In this document: positions 3,336 to 7,780 of the stretch, piece by piece
Layout: each line of letters starts with the position of its first letter
Numbering within the stretch: the stretch's first letter is position 1
Assembly: GCA_016935885.1 (NCBI GenBank)
Contig: JAFGQA010000391.1
Span: forward strand, 1 to 7,780
Source of the DNA: Phycisphaerae bacterium
GTDB taxonomy: Bacteria > Planctomycetota > Phycisphaerae > UBA1845 > UTPLA1
Direction of reading: 5' to 3'
Length of the DNA stretch: 7,780 nucleotides
Position numbers and translations under genes: made by a program
Notes under the pieces: generated by a model
The model's database searches: none
Seen by the model: only the letters and a program-made list of their open reading frames with translations
What the model was told of the DNA's origin: nothing

Positions 3336-5045
3336 ATGAAGACCCGTCAGTTGATTGTTGGATTCTTCTCGTGTTTCGCGGTCGCGGCGACCGCAGGGAT
3401 TGGAGTGGAAGCGACCTTCGCACAGCTTTCGAGTGGCGATATCGCGGCCCTGCGGGCACAGGGCGAAGAGGAAGGATGGACTTTTACCGTGGTGGAGAAC
3501 CCCGCGACGGCCTACAGCCTCGATGAGCTGTGCGGCTTGGTGGAGCCGGAAGGGTGGCGTGACGAGGCGCCGTTCGACCCGTGCACGCCGCGGGACGATC
3601 CGCCGGCGTACTTCGACTGGCGCAATCACAGCAGCGGCGGTTGTCCGCCGGCCAGGAACCAGGGGGGCTGCGGGTCCTGCTGGGCGTTCGCCACGGTTGG
3701 CCCGCTGGAGTGCAACATTCTGATTCAGCTCGGCCTCACGGTTGACCTGTCCGAGCAGTGGTTGGTGAGCTGCAACAGTGACGGCTGGAGTTGCGGCGGC
3801 GGTTGGTGGGCCCACAACTACCACGAGTGGAAAACCGACCCGTGCGGCGGTACCGGATCGGTCTACGAAGCCGATTTTCCTTATGTTGCCGCCAACGCCA
3901 TGTGCAGTTGTCCCTATCCGCACGATTTTGTCATTGATGACTGGGCCTTCGTCGGCAGCTCGGGAAGCGTTCCCTCCGTCAGCTCCATGAAGCAGGCCAT
4001 TTTGGATCATGGACCGATCACCGTGGGTGTCCGCGCTAACTCGGCAATGCAGGCCTACGGTGGCGGGATCTTCAACGGTTGCTCAACCGGGAGCATTAAT
4101 CACGGCGTCGTGCTGGTCGGATGGGACAACAACCAGGGCAGCTACGGCGTCTGGTTCATGCGGAACTCGTGGGGTACCGGCTGGGGTGAAAACGGCGGCT
4201 ACATGCGCATCCCCTACGGATGCTCCAGCATAGGCTACGCCGCCTGCTACGTCGTCGCCGACTTGGTGGACGACTCGCCGCCGTCGCCCGATCCGATGAC
4301 GTTCGGCGCGCCGCCGCAACCGTGTACGTATGAGCCGACGACCGAGATCATGATGCAGGCCACGCCCACCAGCGACCGGACCCCGCCCGTCACTTACAAG
4401 TTCGAGGCGACGCTGGTGGGACACGCGAGGACACCAGAGTGGGGCGGCGGGACATGGTACTTCGATGCGGATCTGCCACCGAACACGGAGTGCGGATACC
4501 GCGTCCGGGCGAAGGATGGTCAGGGGCTCATGAACGCGTTCTCCAATTGGGCCTATACGGCGACCGCGATCGAGCTACCGGAGGATCTAGTAGCCACCAC
4601 GATCACTGAGGAATCCATCCACGTGCAGGCCACCGACACGTTCACGAACCTCACCGAAGGCAACTCCGGGCTGTATTTCGAGGTCAAGCTCGACGGGACG
4701 CCGATCGCCAACAGCGGCTGGATCCAGGCAGACCACTGGACCGCGTACGGCCTGGATCCGGAAACCACCTATACGTTCAGCGTCAAGGCGCGAAACCAGA
4801 ATTCATATCCACCGGACCCCGTGCCCGTGGTCAAGGAGTTTGCTACGACGGGGGCGGGGAGCTGCGCGTTGATGGGTGACGTCAACTCGGACGGCGAGGT
4901 GAACGGCTTGGACATACCCGGCTTCGTTCGGGCCAAGCTGGGCCAATCGCCCATCGGGCAGGAAAACCCGGCCTGCGCCTTCTACGGCGGGACGCTGGAG
5001 GAGGAGACCGACGCCTTCATCGACGACCTGCTCGATGCAATGTAG
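3336..5045 (+). CDS. secreted papain-family (C1A) cysteine peptidase with fibronectin-like modules and dockerin-like C-terminus
   Basis: The 569-residue product is an extracellular protein-cutting enzyme. Residues 1-29 are a signal peptide (MKTRQ, hydrophobic core, TFA before Gln30). The peptidase domain spans about 90-312. It has the oxyanion Gln109 and nucleophile Cys115 in NQGGCGSCWAF, the catalytic His256 in INHGVVLVGW, and Asn277 in RNSWGTGWGENGGY. All the active-site residues are therefore present. The segment 30-90, which includes EEEGWTFTVVENPAT, is too short for the usual I29 propeptide and may be a different inhibitor or linker. Residues 316-411 and 412-505 look like two fibronectin-III-type beta modules. 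Residues 513-535 hold a dockerin-type calcium loop (GDVNSDGEVNGLDIPGFV). The second loop (about 547-569) has lost its Asp ligands but keeps the helix. An in-frame GTG at 3204 would add 44 residues with no signal peptide, so ATG 3336 with GAGGAG is preferred. It is probably monocistronic. Confidence 0.93.
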   Translation: MKTRQLIVGFFSCFAVAATAGIGVEATFAQLSSGDIAALRAQGEEEGWTFTVVENPATAYSLDELCGLVEPEGWRDEAPFDPCTPRDDPPAYFDWRNHSSGGCPPARNQGGCGSCWAFATVGPLECNILIQLGLTVDLSEQWLVSCNSDGWSCGGGWWAHNYHEWKTDPCGGTGSVYEADFPYVAANAMCSCPYPHDFVIDDWAFVGSSGSVPSVSSMKQAILDHGPITVGVRANSAMQAYGGGIFNGCSTGSINHGVVLVGWDNNQGSYGVWFMRNSWGTGWGENGGYMRIPYGCSSIGYAACYVVADLVDDSPPSPDPMTFGAPPQPCTYEPTTEIMMQATPTSDRTPPVTYKFEATLVGHARTPEWGGGTWYFDADLPPNTECGYRVRAKDGQGLMNAFSNWAYTATAIELPEDLVATTITEESIHVQATDTFTNLTEGNSGLYFEVKLDGTPIANSGWIQADHWTAYGLDPETTYTFSVKARNQNSYPPDPVPVVKEFATTGAGSCALMGDVNSDGEVNGLDIPGFVRAKLGQSPIGQENPACAFYGGTLEEETDAFIDDLLDAM

Positions 5046-5091
5046 TGCCTTGCCACGATCCCGATGTGGGGCTGCCGACTGGGGAAGGCAC
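5045..5091 (+). terminator. stem-loop at the peptidase stop codon
   Basis: GTGCCTT (5045-5051) pairs exactly with AAGGCAC (5085-5091), starting at the last base of the stop codon. A short inner CCC/GGG hairpin (5060-5062 with 5068-5070) is possible. There is no T-tract, so it may be a 3'-end stabiliser or lie at a Rho-type terminator rather than be an intrinsic one. Confidence 0.25.
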
Positions 5092-5095
5092 CACC

Positions 5096-5109
5096 GGCGG
5101 ACAAGCCGC
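5096..5109. repeat. second copy of GGCGGACAAGCCGC
   Basis: These 14 bases are identical to the core of the hairpin at 2922-2935. The flanks here lack the outer pairing (CACGG...CCGTG), so this could be a decayed or partial copy. Confidence 0.5.
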
Positions 5110-5261
5110 AAGAAGGCGCGGGCCGGCAAGGCGTCCATGACGCTCCGTTCGAATGTGGAACGGGTGTGCGAACTCCGCTTGCCCGTGCCGTCGGCGCCGG
5201 ACGTGAGGTTTCCAGGCCGAGGATGGCACCAAGCGAATAGAGCGTTTCACGTTTGGACGTG

Positions 5262-5284
5262 GCGTCGCCCCTTGTGGGCGGCGC
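5262..5284. repeat. 9-bp hairpin GCGTCGCCC/GGGCGGCGC
   Basis: The arms at 5262-5270 and 5276-5284 pair with a single G-T wobble around CTTGT. It follows the slightly AT-richer stretch 5233-5258. No gene is nearby, and its role is unknown. Confidence 0.55.
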
Positions 5285-5577
5285 AGCGAAATGCTATCGA
5301 AGCAGGCGGGTACAAGCCCGGACGCTGCACTCGTTCATTAACTGCGCCTGCCGACGTCCATTCGCGGGCGATACGTCACGGATCAAAGCCTGCCAGAAGC
5401 GTCTATCTGGGGGATGGCGGCAATGGGCGGTCAGAACACGGGCGGGACGCGTGCGCCACGGATCGGGGTCCGGCACTGAATAGCTGCAAGGAATCAGCCG
5501 ATCTTCAGTCGTGACGCCCGGTCCCCTCGCCAGCCGCGACCGTTCCCTGGTTGCGACCGGAGATCGTGCCGGGATCA

Positions 5578-5586
5578 TGCTATAAT
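5578..5586 (+). promoter_or_regulatory. extended -10 promoter of the last gene
   Basis: TGCTATAAT is a perfect TATAAT with the upstream TG of an extended -10 element, in an AT-rich patch 72 bases before the start codon. No -35 is well spaced: the nearest candidate, TTGCGA (5551-5556), is 24 bases away, too far. That fits an extended -10 promoter. It indicates that the last gene is transcribed independently of the peptidase gene. Confidence 0.65.
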
Positions 5587-5628
5587 CTACCTACTGAACT
5601 AACTGACAAAAGGCCGAGCCGCTTTGTG

Positions 5629-5652
5629 ATTCCCAAACCTGGGAATGGGAGG
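5629..5652 (+). promoter_or_regulatory. hairpin abutting the Shine-Dalgarno site
   Basis: ATTCCCA (5629-5635) pairs with TGGGAAT (5640-5646) around AACC. GGGAGG (5647-5652) follows directly and lies 5 bases before ATG 5658. The TCCC of the left arm could pair instead with GGGA of the ribosome binding site, so two mutually exclusive folds are possible. Confidence 0.6.
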
Positions 5653-5657
5653 AAGAG

Positions 5658-7780
5658 ATGGACCGTTTTCTTGTCTGCGTTTTGATTCTCCTGCTCGTTT
5701 CACCCGCCTTGAGCCTCGCGGGCGAACCGGACCAGCCGGGAATGGTGCTTGTCGGCGAGAAGCTCGACCCCGCCGGTTACGGCCCTGGCATCGTCGAAGA
5801 CATGGAGGCTGTCCTCGCTCGAGACCGTGCCCGACCAGCCGGCGAGCTTGTGGATCCCAAGGCTCGCAACGGCCAGCACGGCGTCTGGGTGATCCCGTCC
5901 GCTCGATCCACCTACTACCCCCATTCCGGCGAGCACAACGTCATGAACAAGTGGGGCGACACCAAGATGGGTATCGGCTTTCCAGATGAGGTGGATGTCC
6001 ATGGCGCCTGGTTCGCCGGCCAAGGTGCGGGAGAGGGCGTGTGGGCAACCGGAATCCGCGTCATCGGTTACCGGGACGGCAAGGAGGTCCAGACCACCGA
6101 TTGGCTCGACGACATCGACAGTCGACCGAGTTGGCTCGCGATGAACCTGCGCGCCGTTGACAGGATCGTCATCGAGGCAAGGCCCGTCCACAACGGGGCT
6201 GGCTGGTTCGCCATGGACGACCTGACCTATGTTACGAAGGGCCAACCGGGCCAGGATCGACCCGACACGGTGGTCCTTGATTTCGAGGACTGTGCCTACC
6301 GGCAGAAGCTGACCGGATCGGGCTACGCCGGCCTGACGTGGGAGAGCGGATCCGGTGCGTTTTCGGTCGACGAGGGGATCGTGCCTGCTCCGCGAACGAT
6401 GCCACGGGAAGAGGCCGAGGTCCCCTCCGAGCCAGAGGAGGAGGGTGGCCCGCGCGACACCGCTACGCTGCCGATACTGGACGACGACTTCCAGGGCGTG
6501 ATCCGAGGGGATGCGAGCCAGTGGTCGGCGCCGCCCGACACATGTGGAGCAATCGGCCCGAACCACTTCGTCGAGGTCGTCAACACGAATTTCTCCGTCT
6601 ACAACAGGTCGACCGGCACGCGTGTGGTCAATACCTCGCTGAGTTCCTTTCTGCCTGGCGCGAGTGGTGATTCGCGGGTTCTGTACGACCAGCACAGTGG
6701 CCGATGGATCGTCACCGTCCCGGACTTCAATACGAGGCTGTACCTGGCGGTTTCCTACACGAGTGACCCAACCGGCAGTTGGTTCAAGACGAATTTCATC
6801 ATGCCCCAAGGTTCCGACGCGGGCACGTGGTCCGATTATCCGACGCTCGGCGTGGATGCATACGGCATATATGTTGCCGCGTACATGGTGGGCGGCAATA
6901 ACCGGATGACCATCTTCGCCATCGACAAGGCCCCGTTGATCGCCGCCAGCCCAAGCCTGGGGACCGTCACCGCCTTCCGCCAGTTGTCGTGGGAGGGGGC
7001 CATCCAACCGGTGCACACGTATGGCACGCCGAGCGGCGAGTACTTCGTCTCGGTCGCATCCTCGACGACCATCCGAGTGCGCCGTTTGACCGGTCCGCTG
7101 ACGTCGCCCACGCTGACGGAGACGGGCTTTGCCTCCATTGCCGCCCATTCTTCCCCGCCGGACGCGCCGGCATTGGGCAGCACCACGCCGTTGGACACGG
7201 TGGATTACCGCCTGATGAACGCCGTCTATCGTGACGGGTACATCTGGACCACTCATTGCATCAGTTACAGCGGCCGGGCCGCGTGCCGCTGGTACAAGAT
7301 CAACGCGTCCACGCGTGTTGTGGCCGACTACGGAACCGTCAGCGATTCGTCCCTTTACTACTTCTTCCCCTCCATCATGGTCAACGACGAGGAGGACGTG
7401 GTCATGGGGTTCACCGGATCCAACGCGGACCAGTACGCAGGCGCGTACTACACGGGGCGGCTGTCCACCGATCCCGCCGGCCAGATGGCCATACCGTTCC
7501 AGTACATGCCAGGCCAGGCGCCCCACAACATCATCGACGACTACGGGCGAAACCGTTGGGGAGACTACAGCTTGTGTTCATTGGACCCCTTCGACCAGTT
7601 GACAATGTGGGCCGTCCAGGAATACGGCCATGGCACCAACGTCTGGGGCACAAGGGTCGCCAAGCTCGGTTTCGACTTCGGCCCGGACACCATCCCGCCG
7701 ACGCCGAACCCGATGACGTATGCCGTGCTGCCCGCATGTGGCTACTACGAGCCGGCGACGGAGATCCAGATGCAGGCGAC
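5658..7780 (+). CDS. large secreted multidomain protein with a beta-propeller-like domain (3' end outside window)
   Basis: 707 codons are visible and the frame is open to the window edge. Residues 1-22 are a signal peptide (MDRFLVCVL, Leu-rich core). Residues about 75-192 look like a galactose-binding-like beta-sandwich (VDVHGAWFAGQG, ATGIRVIGYRDGKEV, DDLTYV). Residues about 203-235 restart a similar motif (VLDFEDC, SGYAGLTWE), followed by a Glu/Pro-rich linker (about 240-265). Residues about 275-675 form a probable beta-propeller of the secreted family marked by PPDTCGAIGPNHFVEVVN (from 292), RVLYDQHSGRWIV and RNRWGDYSLCSLDP (from 631). The family's function is unknown to me, and no catalytic residues are evident. 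From about 680 the sequence enters the same module that follows the peptidase domain of the upstream gene (PNPMTY, YEPATEIQMQAT). The start is supported by GGGAGG 5 bases upstream and by the extended -10 promoter. A dockerin-like end beyond the window is plausible. Confidence 0.88.
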   Translation, partial: MDRFLVCVLILLLVSPALSLAGEPDQPGMVLVGEKLDPAGYGPGIVEDMEAVLARDRARPAGELVDPKARNGQHGVWVIPSARSTYYPHSGEHNVMNKWGDTKMGIGFPDEVDVHGAWFAGQGAGEGVWATGIRVIGYRDGKEVQTTDWLDDIDSRPSWLAMNLRAVDRIVIEARPVHNGAGWFAMDDLTYVTKGQPGQDRPDTVVLDFEDCAYRQKLTGSGYAGLTWESGSGAFSVDEGIVPAPRTMPREEAEVPSEPEEEGGPRDTATLPILDDDFQGVIRGDASQWSAPPDTCGAIGPNHFVEVVNTNFSVYNRSTGTRVVNTSLSSFLPGASGDSRVLYDQHSGRWIVTVPDFNTRLYLAVSYTSDPTGSWFKTNFIMPQGSDAGTWSDYPTLGVDAYGIYVAAYMVGGNNRMTIFAIDKAPLIAASPSLGTVTAFRQLSWEGAIQPVHTYGTPSGEYFVSVASSTTIRVRRLTGPLTSPTLTETGFASIAAHSSPPDAPALGSTTPLDTVDYRLMNAVYRDGYIWTTHCISYSGRAACRWYKINASTRVVADYGTVSDSSLYYFFPSIMVNDEEDVVMGFTGSNADQYAGAYYTGRLSTDPAGQMAIPFQYMPGQAPHNIIDDYGRNRWGDYSLCSLDPFDQLTMWAVQEYGHGTNVWGTRVAKLGFDFGPDTIPPTPNPMTYAVLPACGYYEPATEIQMQA

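Larger units (their letters stand above)
5046..5657. other. 612-bp gene-free region
   Basis: Open frames across this stretch have no ribosome binding site, and their translations have the Arg/Ala/Cys-rich composition of non-coding GC-rich DNA. It contains a second copy of GGCGGACAAGCCGC (5096-5109), a hairpin at 5262-5284, and a promoter near 5581. The rest, about 5285-5550, holds nothing I can assign. Confidence 0.6.

Noticed and set aside
5035..5514. 159-codon plus-strand open frame after the peptidase gene
   Set aside because: It starts inside the peptidase stop region without a ribosome binding site. The translation has the composition typical of repeat-derived intergenic DNA.
5700..7526. 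608-codon open frame on the minus strand, opposite the large secreted protein
   Set aside because: It is fully antisense to a gene with signal peptide, recognisable motifs and good start signals. Its translation is rich in Arg, Gly and Val with no domain. Long antisense frames are expected in DNA with GC-rich third positions.

Overview
The window looks like a piece of a GC-rich planctomycete-type chromosome. This rests on three things: the secreted proteins end in planctomycete-style dockerin-like or fibronectin-like tails, the LexA has a KVTVFEHL-type recognition helix, and the wide intergenic spaces are full of GC-rich palindromes. Placement at phylum level is an inference; no rRNA or other phylogenetic marker is present.

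Layout from left to right. (1) 94-876 (+): a small secreted, cysteine-rich protein of unknown function, with a hydrophobic segment and an Arg-rich tail at its C-terminus. (2) 877-1429: a gene-free stretch packed with perfect hairpins, a 16-bp tandem repeat (x4) and a long inverted repeat. (3) 1430-2107 (-): lexA, the SOS repressor, with a very good ribosome binding site and a candidate promoter about 450 bp upstream. (4) 2108-3335: a second long gene-free stretch with inverted repeats that reuse the word GTGCCAC, a G-quadruplex-type motif, a compact 88-bp composite palindrome, and candidate promoter and operator sites for the next gene. (5) 3336-5045 (+): a secreted papain-family (C1A) cysteine peptidase followed by two fibronectin-III-like modules and a dockerin-like C-terminus. 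(6) 5046-5657: a gene-free stretch ending in a strong extended -10 promoter and a hairpin next to the ribosome binding site. (7) 5658-7780 (+, runs off the window): a large secreted protein with an N-terminal galactose-binding-like domain, a beta-propeller-like PPDTCGAIGPNH domain, and the start of the same module that follows the peptidase domain in gene 5.

The three secreted proteins and lexA look like independent transcription units; nothing suggests a classical operon. The clearest functional link is that the peptidase and the last protein carry the same C-terminal module type, which suggests a shared extracellular or cell-surface destination. The most unusual content is the non-coding DNA. 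One feature there is the hairpin cluster at 1024-1188, where several stems share a GAGAA/TTCTC-type core and a TCCC or GGGA loop but differ in their outer arms. The other is the set of GTGCCAC palindromes at 2518-3222.
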